This document shows, piece by piece, positions 18,896-28,870 of a stretch of 64,000 nucleotides of DNA (position 1 is the stretch's first letter; every line of letters begins with the position of its first letter). The translations under genes were made by a program, and so were the position numbers. The notes below the pieces were generated by a model. The model was given only the letters and a program-made list of their open reading frames with translations. It had not been told where the DNA came from and ran no database searches. Source of the DNA: Sulfurifustis variabilis (lineage in GTDB: Bacteria > Pseudomonadota > Gammaproteobacteria > Acidiferrobacterales > Sulfurifustaceae); contig NZ_AP014936.1 of NCBI RefSeq assembly GCF_002355415.1, forward strand, positions 2,170,001 through 2,234,000, given 5' to 3'.

Positions 18896-19103
18896 GGGAA
18901 GCGGAAAGGGCCTCTGGCCTGTGAGCCGATAAACGTAATCGCCCCACGCTGAATCCGCAAGTAAGGCGGGGAAATAAGGGGTTACGGCGTGAAGCGCGGC
19001 GCGACATCGATCGGCGTTTCGGCGCCGGGGTGTCTCGCGGCCTGCCCATGGGTAAGAGTCAGGCCGGCCGGCCCGGTCGGCTGTGTCGCGGCCGCAATGG
19101 CCG

Positions 19104-20369
19104 CTAGGCGGCGGCGGTCTCGTAAACCGGATACCGACGGCAGATGCCGAGGACCTTCTCCCGCACGAGCGCCCGGACCGCGGGACCTTTCATGCCGTCG
19201 ACGATGTCGCAGATCCAGCCGGCCAGCTCGCGGCATTCGGCCTCCCGGAAGCCGCGGGTGGTGACCGCGGGCGTGCCGATGCGGATGCCGCTCGTGACGA
19301 AGGGCGACTGCGGGTCGTTCGGCACCGCGTTCTTGTTCACCGTGATATGGGCCTCACCGAGCGCCGCTTCGACATCCTTGCCGGTGATGCCCTTGGCGAT
19401 GAGCGACACCAGGAATAGGTGGTTGTCGGTGCCGCCCGACACCACGTCGTACCCGCGCTCGCGAATGACGGCCGCCATGGCTCGGCTGTTCGCGAGCACC
19501 TGTTTCTGATAGTCCTTGAATCCCGGCTCGAGCGCCTCCTTGAACGCGACCGCCTTCGCGGCGATGACGTGCATGAGCGGCCCGCCCTGGGTGCCGGGAA
19601 ACACGAGCGAGTTCAGTTTCTTCTCGATTTCGGGATTGCTCTTCGCGAGGATGATGCCGCCGCGCGGGCCGCGGAGCGTCTTGTGCGTCGTGGACGTGGT
19701 CACGTCCGCGATCGAGGTCGGGTTCGGATAGATGCCGGCGGCGACGAGCCCGGCGACATGCGCCATGTCCACGAACAGGTACGCGCCGATGGCGTCCGCG
19801 ATCTCGCGAAAGCGCTGCCAGTCGACGACGCGCGAGTAGGCGGAGAATCCGGCCACGATCATCTTCGGGCGGTGCTCCTTCGCCAGGCGCTCGACCTGGG
19901 CGTAGTCGATCAGCCCGGTCCTGTCGTCGACGCCGTACTGGATGGCGTTGAAGAGCTTCCCGGAGAAGTTGACCTTGGCCCCGTGCGTGAGATGACCGCC
20001 GTGGGCGAGGCTCATGCCGAGGATCGTATCCCCGGGGCTGAGCAGGGCCATGTACACGGCGGCATTCGCCTGCGAACCGGAGTGCGGCTGTACGTTCGCA
20101 TAGGCCGCGCCGAAAAGCTGCTTCACCCGCTCAATCGCCAGGCGTTCCGCCACGTCCACGTGCTCGCAGCCGCCGTAGTAGCGCTTGCCGGGGTACCCTT
20201 CCGCGTACTTGTTCGTGAGCACCGAGCCCTGCGCCTCGAGCACCCGCGGGCTCGCGTAGTTTTCCGAGGCGATGAGCTCGATGTGATCTTCCTGGCGGCG
20301 CTCCTCGGCGCGAATGGCGCCGGCCAGCTCGTCATCGAACCCGGCGATGGTCATGTTTTTGGCAAACAC
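19104..20369 (-). CDS. glyA: Serine hydroxymethyltransferase
   Basis: PLP enzyme interconverting serine and glycine with tetrahydrofolate; main one-carbon source. '[20 protein letters not shown]' near the start, the PLP lysine in '[12 protein letters not shown]' (about residue 230), and '[13 protein letters not shown]' are diagnostic. 421 aa. The GTG at 20369 is preceded by AGGAG about 8 bp upstream, favouring it over the ATG five codons later. 203 bp without a gene follow before nrdR; they hold GC-rich inverted sequence but no clear terminator with a T run. Confidence 0.97.
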   Translation of the reverse strand: MFAKNMTIAGFDDELAGAIRAEERRQEDHIELIASENYASPRVLEAQGSVLTNKYAEGYPGKRYYGGCEHVDVAERLAIERVKQLFGAAYANVQPHSGSQANAAVYMALLSPGDTILGMSLAHGGHLTHGAKVNFSGKLFNAIQYGVDDRTGLIDYAQVERLAKEHRPKMIVAGFSAYSRVVDWQRFREIADAIGAYLFVDMAHVAGLVAAGIYPNPTSIADVTTSTTHKTLRGPRGGIILAKSNPEIEKKLNSLVFPGTQGGPLMHVIAAKAVAFKEALEPGFKDYQKQVLANSRAMAAVIRERGYDVVSGGTDNHLFLVSLIAKGITGKDVEAALGEAHITVNKNAVPNDPQSPFVTSGIRIGTPAVTTRGFREAECRELAGWICDIVDGMKGPAVRALVREKVLGICRRYPVYETAAA

Positions 20370-20462
20370 GGCTCGACTCCTGCGAAACGGCGGGGCGGGG
20401 GGCCCCGGAAGGCCGCCTAGGATAGCCGATTCGCCCCGCGATGCCTATTTGAAACGCGGCCG

Positions 20463-21470
20463 CTACGGCTGGGCGTCCGCCGCCGCCTCTTTCTTGGGCG
20501 GCAGCATGTCCTCGCGGGTGATCCCGAGCGCAAGGGTGACGGGCGTGGCGATGAAGAGCGACGAGTAGGTGCCGACGAGCACGCCGAAGATCATCGCGAG
20601 CGCGAAGCCGCTCAGCACGTCGCCGCCGTACAGGTAGAGGGCGAGCATGGTCAGCAGCGTGGTGCCGCCCGTGATGATCGTGCGCGAGAGCGTCTCGTTC
20701 AGCGACGTGTTCATGATCTCGATCACGGCGTGCTTGCGCATCTTGCGGAAGTTCTCGCGCACGCGGTCGAAGATCACGATGGTGTCGTTGAGCGAGTAGC
20801 CGAGCACGGTCAGGATGGCGGCGAGCGACGTGAGCGAGAATTCGATCTGCGTCACGGCGTAGAAGCCGAAGAGCAGCAGCACGTCGTGCGCGCTGGCCGC
20901 GATGGCGCCGACGGCGAAGCGCCACTCGAAGCGGAAGATCACGTATACCAGGATGCCGAGGGCCGTCAGAATCAGCGCCAGCGCGCCCTTCTCCGCCAGC
21001 TCCCGCCCCACCTGCGGCCCGACGAACTCGATCCGCTTGACCTGCAGCGCGCAGGCTCGCGGTTCGCCGCCCCCCGCCGGTACGCATCGCTGCGCCTGTC
21101 CCGGCCGGCTTTCCACCTCGCGCTCGCCGAGCGATTCGCGCAACGCGGCGACGAGCCGGGCGCTGACCGCCGCGCTCTGACCCTCCGCGTGCACCGGCAG
21201 TCGCACCATGAGCTCCTTGGTGGTGCCGTAGCGCTGCACCACCGCGTCGCGGAACCCGCCCTCGGTCAGGGTCCGGCGCACCTGTTCGACGTCGGCCGGC
21301 TGCTCGTACGCGAGCTCGACGAGGGTGCCGCCCGTGAAGTCGAGCCCGAAGTTCAGGCCGGAGACGAAAAGCGCGATCAGCGTGAGCACGTTGAGCGCCA
21401 TCGAAACGGCGATCGCCGGGCGACGCCAGCCGATGAAGTCGATGTGCGTCTTGCGTCGAAAGACTTCCAT
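20463..21470 (-). CDS. secF: Protein translocase subunit SecF
   Basis: RND-like partner of SecD that uses proton motive force to finish protein translocation at SecYEG. 335 aa. A first helix near residue 25, a periplasmic domain, then five helices from about 140. Family motifs: 'LNFGLDFTGGTLVELAYE', 'TVLGYSLNDTIVIFDRVREN' and 'LYLYGGDVLSGFALAMIFGVLVGTYSS'. The central periplasmic region carries an unusual Cys-containing 'AQRCVPAGGGEPRACALQV' stretch (about residues 130-150). 3 bp after secD. Confidence 0.95.
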   Translation of the reverse strand: MEVFRRKTHIDFIGWRRPAIAVSMALNVLTLIALFVSGLNFGLDFTGGTLVELAYEQPADVEQVRRTLTEGGFRDAVVQRYGTTKELMVRLPVHAEGQSAAVSARLVAALRESLGEREVESRPGQAQRCVPAGGGEPRACALQVKRIEFVGPQVGRELAEKGALALILTALGILVYVIFRFEWRFAVGAIAASAHDVLLLFGFYAVTQIEFSLTSLAAILTVLGYSLNDTIVIFDRVRENFRKMRKHAVIEIMNTSLNETLSRTIITGGTTLLTMLALYLYGGDVLSGFALAMIFGVLVGTYSSLFIATPVTLALGITREDMLPPKKEAAADAQP

Positions 21471-21473
21471 GGG

Positions 21474-23351
21474 TCAGACCGGTACCGTCTTGAGCTTGCG
21501 CCCGCCGAAGGTGAGGTTCGTCATGGCGCGGGCGCACATGACGGCCGTGAACATGGTGGTCAGGATGCCGATCGAAAGCGTGACGGCGAAGCCCTTGATC
21601 GGCCCGGTACCGAAGTTGAACAGCATCATGGCCGCGATCAGCGTCGTCACGTTGCCGTCCAGGATCGCGCTGAACGCCTTTTCGTATCCGGCGTGGATGC
21701 TCGCCTGGGGCGTGTTGCCGTTGCGCAGCTCCTCGCGAATGCGCTCGTTGATGAGCACGTTTGCGTCCACGGCCATGCCGAGCGTCAGGAGGATGCCGGC
21801 GATGCCGGGCAGCGTGAGCGTCGCCTGGAACATCGACAGGACCGCGACGAGCAGCACCAGGTTCACGAGCAGGGCGAGGTCCGCGATCAGCCCGAAGACC
21901 TTGTAGTAGATCACCATGAAGATGACGACCGTGGCAAAACCGAGCAGCGTCGCCTTCACGCCCTGATCGATGTTCTCCTGGCCGAGGCTCGGGCCGACGG
22001 TCCGCTCCTCGATGATCTCGACGGGCGCCGCGAGCGCGCCGGCGCGGAGCAGCAGCGAGAGCTCGTTCGCCTCCTGCGTGCTGTCGAGCCCCTCGATCTG
22101 GAAGCGCTTGCCGAGCTGCTGCCGGATGACCGGCGCCGTGATCACCTCTTCGACGCGCCGGCTCACGCGCACCGGCCGGCCCTCCTCGTCGAGCACCGGC
22201 CTGCCCTGCTCGTCGAGTCGCGGCTCGGACTTGATCTCGATGTAGACGACGGCCATCCGGCGACCCACGTTCTCCCCGGTGACGCGCTGGTTGATGGAGG
22301 CGCCGCGCGCGTCGAGCGTGATGGAGACGATCGGGCGGCTGGTCTGGCTGTCGAAGCCGGGCGCGGAATCGACGATGTTGTCGCCGGAATAGATCACCCG
22401 GTTCTTGAGGACGATCGGCCGTCCGTCGCGCATCCGGTAGAGCTTCGAGCCCGGGGGCACGGTACTGGCGCCGGACGACATGGCCTCCTCGTCCACGAGC
22501 ATGATTTCGAGCGTGGCGGTGCGCCCGAGGATCTCCTTCGCCTTGGCCGTGTCCTGCACGCCGGGAAGCTGAACCACGATCCGGTCCGCGCCCTGCTGCT
22601 GGATGACGGGCTCGGCGACGCCGAGCTCGTTGACGCGATTCCGGAGCGCGGTCATGTTCTGCTCGAGCGCGAACCGGCGCTTCTCGGCGAGCGCCGTCTC
22701 GCTCAATCGCGCGATCAGGACATACTCGCTTCCGCGCTCGCTCTCCGCGACCTCGACGTCGCGCAGATCCTTGCGAACGAGCTCACGAGCGCGCTCGCGC
22801 TCGGCGGCCTCGCGGAAGACGGCCTCCACCGCCCCGCTCTCCAGCCGGTTGACGGCCGCGTAGCGTATCCGGCTCTCCCGGAACATGCGCCGCAGGTCGT
22901 CCGCCGTGCTCTCGGAAGCCTTGCGCAGGACCGCGCGGCTGTCGACCTGCATGAGGAAATGCACTCCGCCCCGGAGATCGAGCCCGAGGTACATGGGTTC
23001 CGCCCCGATGGCGCGGAGGAGCCCCGGGGTCGCCGGCAGCAGGTTCAGGGCGACGGTGTAGCCGTCGCCCAGCTCCTGCTGGACGAGGTCGCGTGCGCGG
23101 ATCTGCGTCTCGGTGTCGGCAAAGCGCACCTTGGCGCCGGTCTCGTCCAGAACGGTTCCGGTGAACTCGAGCTTCGCCTGGCCGAGGATCTGCTCGACCC
23201 GCGCGAGCGTTCCGGCGTCGACCTTCGTCGCACGCGTCGCCGAGATCTGGATGGCGGGGTCTTCGCCGAAGAGGTTGGGAATCGCGTAGAGCGCGCCGAG
23301 CGCGACCACGATCAGGACGATCAAATACTTCCAGAGAGGATACTTGTTCAT
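21474..23351 (-). CDS. secD: Protein translocase subunit SecD
   Basis: Six-helix inner-membrane protein with a large periplasmic domain, acting with SecF and YajC. 625 aa. N-terminal helix 'YLIVLIVVALGALYAIPNLFG'. 'YLGLDLRGGVHFLMQVD' and 'VIQQQGADRIVVQLPGVQD' lie in the periplasmic part; 'LPGIAGILLTLGMAVDANVLI' lies in the membrane part. The order yajC-secD-secF after tgt is the standard gammaproteobacterial one. Confidence 0.97.
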   Translation of the reverse strand: MNKYPLWKYLIVLIVVALGALYAIPNLFGEDPAIQISATRATKVDAGTLARVEQILGQAKLEFTGTVLDETGAKVRFADTETQIRARDLVQQELGDGYTVALNLLPATPGLLRAIGAEPMYLGLDLRGGVHFLMQVDSRAVLRKASESTADDLRRMFRESRIRYAAVNRLESGAVEAVFREAAERERARELVRKDLRDVEVAESERGSEYVLIARLSETALAEKRRFALEQNMTALRNRVNELGVAEPVIQQQGADRIVVQLPGVQDTAKAKEILGRTATLEIMLVDEEAMSSGASTVPPGSKLYRMRDGRPIVLKNRVIYSGDNIVDSAPGFDSQTSRPIVSITLDARGASINQRVTGENVGRRMAVVYIEIKSEPRLDEQGRPVLDEEGRPVRVSRRVEEVITAPVIRQQLGKRFQIEGLDSTQEANELSLLLRAGALAAPVEIIEERTVGPSLGQENIDQGVKATLLGFATVVIFMVIYYKVFGLIADLALLVNLVLLVAVLSMFQATLTLPGIAGILLTLGMAVDANVLINERIREELRNGNTPQASIHAGYEKAFSAILDGNVTTLIAAMMLFNFGTGPIKGFAVTLSIGILTTMFTAVMCARAMTNLTFGGRKLKTVPV

Positions 23352-23387
23352 GTCACCTGGGGAGGACCGGGCGGCGCCGGCCCGGGC

Positions 23388-23723
23388 CTAGCCTGCGGAC
23401 TTGATCGTGCCCTTGGGCAACACCGTCTGGATCGCCGGGCGCTGGACCCGGATCTCGACCTTGTCGGCGATCTCCACCGTCACGAAATTCTCGCCCACGT
23501 GCGTGATGCGTCCCAGGACACCGCCCGCGGTCACCACCTCGTCGCCCTTGGCGAGCGCGGCGACCATCGCCTTGTGTTCCTTGGCCCGCTTGGCCTGCGG
23601 GCGGATCAGGAGGAAATAGAAGATGGCGAACATCGCCCCCAGCATGATCAGCGTCACGTAGGGGCTGCCCTGCGCAGGGCCGGCCGGGGCCTGCGCCCAG
23701 GCGTCAGCAATGAACCAGTTCAT
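23388..23723 (-). CDS. yajC: Preprotein translocase subunit YajC
   Basis: Small single-helix accessory of SecDF. 111 aa, with helix 'LIMLGAMFAIFYFLLIRPQAKRAKEHK' (about residues 25-52) including the family 'FYFLLIRPQ' string, then 'GDEVVTAGGVLGRITHV'. 36 bp before secD. Confidence 0.95.
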   Translation of the reverse strand: MNWFIADAWAQAPAGPAQGSPYVTLIMLGAMFAIFYFLLIRPQAKRAKEHKAMVAALAKGDEVVTAGGVLGRITHVGENFVTVEIADKVEIRVQRPAIQTVLPKGTIKSAG

Positions 23724-23802
23724 GGCATGTCCTTAAAAGGATAGAAACAAGCGAGCTCAAACAGAGGCAAGCTGCCCGACATTCCGTCCGCCAGCGGCGC
23801 GG

Positions 23803-24936
<1,134 letters not shown>

Positions 24937-24946
24937 TTAGCGAAAA

Positions 24947-25981
24947 TCAGGCTGTCGCGCCGGTCCGCGGCTCGACGAACATGGCGTCGCCATAGCTGTA
25001 GAAGCGGTAGCGCTGCCGGACGGCGTGCCGATACGCCGCCAGCACCCGCTCCGTCCCGCCGAAGGCGCAAACCAGCATGAGCAGCGTCGACTCCGGCAGA
25101 TGGAAGTTCGTCAGCAGCGCGTCGACGACCCGGAAGCGAAAGCCGGGATAGATGAAGATGTCCGTCTCGCCGTCGAAGGCGCGCGCCCTTCCCTCGCGCG
25201 CGCTGGCCTCGAGCGCACGCACGACCGTCGTGCCCACCGCCACGACGCGGCGGCCCTCCCCTTTCGCGCGGTTCACCCGATCGGCCGCCTGCGCGCTGAC
25301 GACGACGCGTTCCGCGTGCAGGCGCTGTCCTTCGACCTCGTCGCCTCGCAGCGGCTGGAACGTGCCGCTCCCGACGTGCAGGGTCACGCACGCGCGCTCC
25401 GTGCCTGCGGCATCGAGCTGCGCGAGCAGGGCCTCGTCGAAGTGCAGGCCGGCCGTGGGAGCGGCCACGGCACCGGGCACGCGCGCGTAGACCGTCTGGT
25501 AGCGGGCATGGTCGCCGGGTTCGTCCGCGCGGTCGATGTACGGCGGCAGCGGGACGTGACCATGACGCTCGAGCGTCTCCAGCACCGGCCGGTCGAAGGC
25601 GAGATCGTAGAGCTCGCCGGTGCGCCGCTCCACCCGGCACGCGGCGCCGCCCTCGAGCGCGATCCGCTGTCCGGGCTTCGGCGGTTTCGACGCGCGCACG
25701 TGCGCGCTCGCGCGCCGTTCGCCGAGAACACGCTCGACGAGCAGTTCGACCCGACCGCCGGTATCCTTGGTGCCGTGAATCCGCGCGCGCAGCACGCGCG
25801 TATCGTTGAAGACGAGGAGGTCGCCGGCGCGGAGCAGGCGCGGAAGGTCGACGAACGTGCGATCGACCGGCACCGCCGATGCGCCATCGAGGTGCAGCAA
25901 CCGGGCGTGGGTGCGCTCGGACGGCGGATATTGCGCGATCAGGTCGGGCGGGAGCTCATAATAAAAGTCGGATTTGCGCAC
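24947..25981 (-). CDS. queA: S-adenosylmethionine:tRNA ribosyltransferase-isomerase
   Basis: Transfers and isomerises the ribosyl part of SAM onto preQ1-tRNA to make epoxyqueuosine. 344 aa. Family strings: 'YELPPDLIAQYPPSERTHARLL', 'LLVFNDTRVLRARIHGTKDTGG' and 'VAAPTAGLHFDEALL', and the C-terminal 'TNFHLPESTLLMLVCAFGG'. First gene of the queA-tgt-yajC-secDF unit. The queuosine gene queD occurs separately near 47.4 kb. Confidence 0.97.
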   Translation of the reverse strand: MRKSDFYYELPPDLIAQYPPSERTHARLLHLDGASAVPVDRTFVDLPRLLRAGDLLVFNDTRVLRARIHGTKDTGGRVELLVERVLGERRASAHVRASKPPKPGQRIALEGGAACRVERRTGELYDLAFDRPVLETLERHGHVPLPPYIDRADEPGDHARYQTVYARVPGAVAAPTAGLHFDEALLAQLDAAGTERACVTLHVGSGTFQPLRGDEVEGQRLHAERVVVSAQAADRVNRAKGEGRRVVAVGTTVVRALEASAREGRARAFDGETDIFIYPGFRFRVVDALLTNFHLPESTLLMLVCAFGGTERVLAAYRHAVRQRYRFYSYGDAMFVEPRTGATA

Positions 25982-26048
25982 GGCGCCGGCAAGGTTAACA
26001 AAACGCCACTTCGTCCGCGCGATCTGTTCTTCGACCCGGCGAAGCCGC

Positions 26049-26054
26049 TATACT
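26049..26054 (+). promoter_or_regulatory. Candidate -10 box upstream of glgP
   Basis: TATACT in the 227-bp divergent gap between queA and glgP, preceded 16 bp earlier by TTCTTC. It lies about 155 bp before the ATG, leaving a long GC-rich leader. No other feature recognised in this gap. Confidence 0.3.
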
Positions 26055-26208
26055 CGCCCGCGCGACAAGGGGACGCCTCTCCCGCGGAGCACGACGGCCG
26101 CGGGGATCGGCAGCGCGGCTGGAGGCGCGATGCGCGGCTCACCCGTGTGTCCCCGCCTTCGTACTGCGCCCCACCCGCGCCCTTCGACCGGTTGAGCTGC
26201 GAGTTTCC

Positions 26209-28770
26209 ATGAACGGTACGCGCTACACGCTTGAGGTCCAGCCCGTCCTGCCCGCGCGTTTGAAGCGCCTGGACGAGCTGGCGAACGATCTGCTCTACAG
26301 CTGGGACCGGCAGGTCCGCGGTCTCTACTACCGGCTCGATCCCACGCTCTGGGAGCTCTGCGGACACAACCCGAAGGTATTCCTTCGCCGGGTTTCGCAG
26401 CAGCGGCTCGAGCAGGCGGCCGCCGACCGCATCTTCATGGAGGACTACAACCGCGTCCTCTCGGCATACGACACTTATCATCAGGAGCCGATCAAGTCGG
26501 CGTGCAGCGAGCTCCTCGACGAGCGCGAGGACCTCATCGCGTACTTCTGCGCCGAGTTCGGCTTCCACGAAAGCTTCCAGATCTACTCCGGCGGCCTCGG
26601 CATTCTCGCCGGCGACCACTGCAAGGCGGCGAGCGATCTCGGGCTCCCGTTCGTCGCGGTCGGCATGCTCTACCGGCAGGGGTACTTCACGCAGACCATC
26701 GACGGCCAGGGCAACCAGATCGCGCACTACACGCCCACGCATTTCCGCGACCTGCCCATCGTGCCCGCGATGGACCGCGACGGCCGCGAGGTGCGCGTGC
26801 ACGTGAACCTCCCGGAGCGCCGCGTCCTGCTGCGCGTATGGCGGGCGAAGGCCGGGCGCATCTCGCTGTACCTGCTCGACAGCGACCTCGAGGAGAACGC
26901 CGAAGCGGACCGCCGCATCACCTACCAGCTCTACGGCGGGGACGTGAACACCCGCATGCAGCAGGAAATCGTGCTCGGCATCGGCGGGGTGCGTGCGCTG
27001 CGCGCGATCGGACTCCATCCGACCGTCTGGCACATCAACGAGGGGCACGCGGCCTTCCTCATTCTCGAGCGCTGTCGGGAGCTCGTCGCCGAGGGGCTCG
27101 ACTTCGACTCGGCGCTCGAGGTGACGGCGGCGAACACGGTCTTCACGACCCACACCCCCGTCCCCGCCGGCCACGACATCTTCAACGACCAGATCATGGC
27201 GAGCTACTTCACCGAGAAGGTGAAGGGCGTCGGCATCTCGCTCGAGCAGCTGCTCGAGCTGGGATCGAGCCCGACGGCGCAGGGCGGCTTCAACATGACG
27301 GCGCTCGCGCTGCGCGGATCCCGCTTCCGCAACGGCGTGTCGCGCATCCACGGCGGCGTCGCCTCGCGCATGGCCGCCTACGTCTGGCCGCAGATCTCGC
27401 CCGAGGAAAACCCGGTCGGCTACATCACCAACGGGGTCCACGTGCCGACCTTCCTCGCCCGCGAATGGGTCAACCTGTTCGACATGCGCATCGGGGGCGG
27501 CTGGCGTAACGAACTGCTGAACGAGTCCTACTGGGCGCAGATCGACAACATCCCCGACCACAGCTACTGGAGTCTCCGGCAGTCGCTGAAGACGGAGATG
27601 CTCGCCGACGTACGCCGGCGCGCGATCTTCCAGCACCGGCGCAACGGCTACAGCGAAGCGCTGATCGAGCGCCTTACCGACCGCCTGCGCCCGCAATCGA
27701 CCGAGACGCTCACCATCGGGTTCGCGCGCCGGTTCGCCACCTACAAGCGCGCGACGCTGATCTTCGCCGACCCCGCGCGGCTCGCGCGGCTGTTGAACGA
27801 CCCGCAGCGTCCCTGCATCCTGATCTTCGCGGGCAAGGCGCATCCGCACGACATTCCGGCGCAGAACCTGATCAAGGTGATCCACGAGTACTCGCTCAAG
27901 CCCGAGTTCCAGGGCCGGATCGTCCTGCTCGAGGGCTACGACCAGGCGCTCGCGCGCAAGCTCGTGACGGGCGTCGACGTGTGGCTCAACAACCCGGAGT
28001 ACCCGCTCGAGGCGAGCGGCACGTCCGGCGAGAAGGCGGGCATCAACGGCGTCATCAACCTGTCGGTCACGGACGGCTGGTGGGCCGAGGGATACAACGG
28101 CAGGAACGGCTGGGCGATCACGCCGCACGGGCCGGCGTACGACGCCGCCTACCGCGACCGCGAGGAGGCGCAGGAGCTGCTCGACATCCTCGAGCACCAG
28201 ATCATTCCGCTGTACTACGCGCGCAACGGCCACGGGTACTCCGAGGGCTGGGTGGGGATGTCGAAGGAGTCGATGAAATCGCTCATCGTCCGCTTCAACG
28301 CCCAGCGCATGGTGATGGACTACGTCGTGCGCTATTACAGCAACGCGCGCCGTCAGCGTCTCGTGATGGCGGGCAAGGACTACGCGCGCGCCAGGGAGGT
28401 CGCCGCCTGGCGCCGCGTCGTCGACCGCGCCTGGCCGCGCGTGCGCCTGCGGCGCATCGACAATCCGCTCGAGGAGATCCGCTCGGGCGAGGCGCTCGCG
28501 ATCCGCGTGGCCGCCTATCTCGACGAGCTCGCTCCGGACGACGTGCTGGTCGAGTGCCTCGTCGGCACCGAGTCCGAGAGCGGGGAGTTCGTGAAGCAGG
28601 ACACGCTGGTCTTCACCCCGGGCGCGCGCGATTCGCAGACCGGCGAGACGGAGTTCCGGCTCGATCTGCAGCCGCGCCTGCCGGGCCTGCAGTACTACAA
28701 GATCCGGATGCTGCCCTTCCATCCCTGCCTCAGCCACCGGCTGGAGCTGGGATACATGATCTGGCTCTAA
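26209..28770 (+). CDS. glgP: Alpha-glucan (glycogen) phosphorylase, DUF3417 type
   Basis: Releases glucose 1-phosphate from glycogen or maltodextrin with phosphate. 853 aa. An N-terminal DUF3417 helical domain (about residues 1-110, 'LANDLLYSWDRQVRGLYYRLDP') places it in the alpha-glucan phosphorylase subfamily rather than the E. coli GlgP/MalP one. 'EFGFHESFQIYSGGLGILAGDH' is near residue 120. The PLP-lysine region 'EASGTSGEKAGINGVINLSV' is near 605, where the commoner Met of 'TSGMK' is Glu. First of a glycogen gene block; convergent with the GH57 gene downstream. Confidence 0.95.
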   Translation: MNGTRYTLEVQPVLPARLKRLDELANDLLYSWDRQVRGLYYRLDPTLWELCGHNPKVFLRRVSQQRLEQAAADRIFMEDYNRVLSAYDTYHQEPIKSACSELLDEREDLIAYFCAEFGFHESFQIYSGGLGILAGDHCKAASDLGLPFVAVGMLYRQGYFTQTIDGQGNQIAHYTPTHFRDLPIVPAMDRDGREVRVHVNLPERRVLLRVWRAKAGRISLYLLDSDLEENAEADRRITYQLYGGDVNTRMQQEIVLGIGGVRALRAIGLHPTVWHINEGHAAFLILERCRELVAEGLDFDSALEVTAANTVFTTHTPVPAGHDIFNDQIMASYFTEKVKGVGISLEQLLELGSSPTAQGGFNMTALALRGSRFRNGVSRIHGGVASRMAAYVWPQISPEENPVGYITNGVHVPTFLAREWVNLFDMRIGGGWRNELLNESYWAQIDNIPDHSYWSLRQSLKTEMLADVRRRAIFQHRRNGYSEALIERLTDRLRPQSTETLTIGFARRFATYKRATLIFADPARLARLLNDPQRPCILIFAGKAHPHDIPAQNLIKVIHEYSLKPEFQGRIVLLEGYDQALARKLVTGVDVWLNNPEYPLEASGTSGEKAGINGVINLSVTDGWWAEGYNGRNGWAITPHGPAYDAAYRDREEAQELLDILEHQIIPLYYARNGHGYSEGWVGMSKESMKSLIVRFNAQRMVMDYVVRYYSNARRQRLVMAGKDYARAREVAAWRRVVDRAWPRVRLRRIDNPLEEIRSGEALAIRVAAYLDELAPDDVLVECLVGTESESGEFVKQDTLVFTPGARDSQTGETEFRLDLQPRLPGLQYYKIRMLPFHPCLSHRLELGYMIWL

Positions 28771-28774
28771 ATTC

Positions 28775-28864
28775 AGTGATAAGTGCTGAGTGATAAGTTC
28801 TAAGTTAATGATGCGCGCTTCGCGCGCTCATCAACTATTCACTTATCACTATGCACTTATCACT
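28775..28864. repeat. AT-rich 90-bp imperfect palindrome between convergent genes
   Basis: Starts 5 bp after the glgP stop and ends 6 bp before the GH57 stop. The arms (about 38 bp) contain AGTGATAAGTGC on the left and GCACTTATCACT on the right, each with an internal second copy of a TGATAAGT-type motif. The centre is a short GC hairpin, CGCGCTTCGCGCG. Much lower G+C than everything around it. It could act as a bidirectional terminator or be a MITE-like repeat. Confidence 0.8.
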
Positions 28865-28870
28865 TCGTTG

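Noticed and set aside
20730-23744. About 1000-codon plus-strand frame opposite secF-secD-yajC
   Set aside because: Antisense shadow; the opposite-strand genes are unambiguous.
25939-28737. Long minus-strand open frame opposite glgP (about 930 codons)
   Set aside because: Low-complexity Arg/Asp/Val/Glu composition and no motifs, whereas glgP on the other strand has full family motifs.
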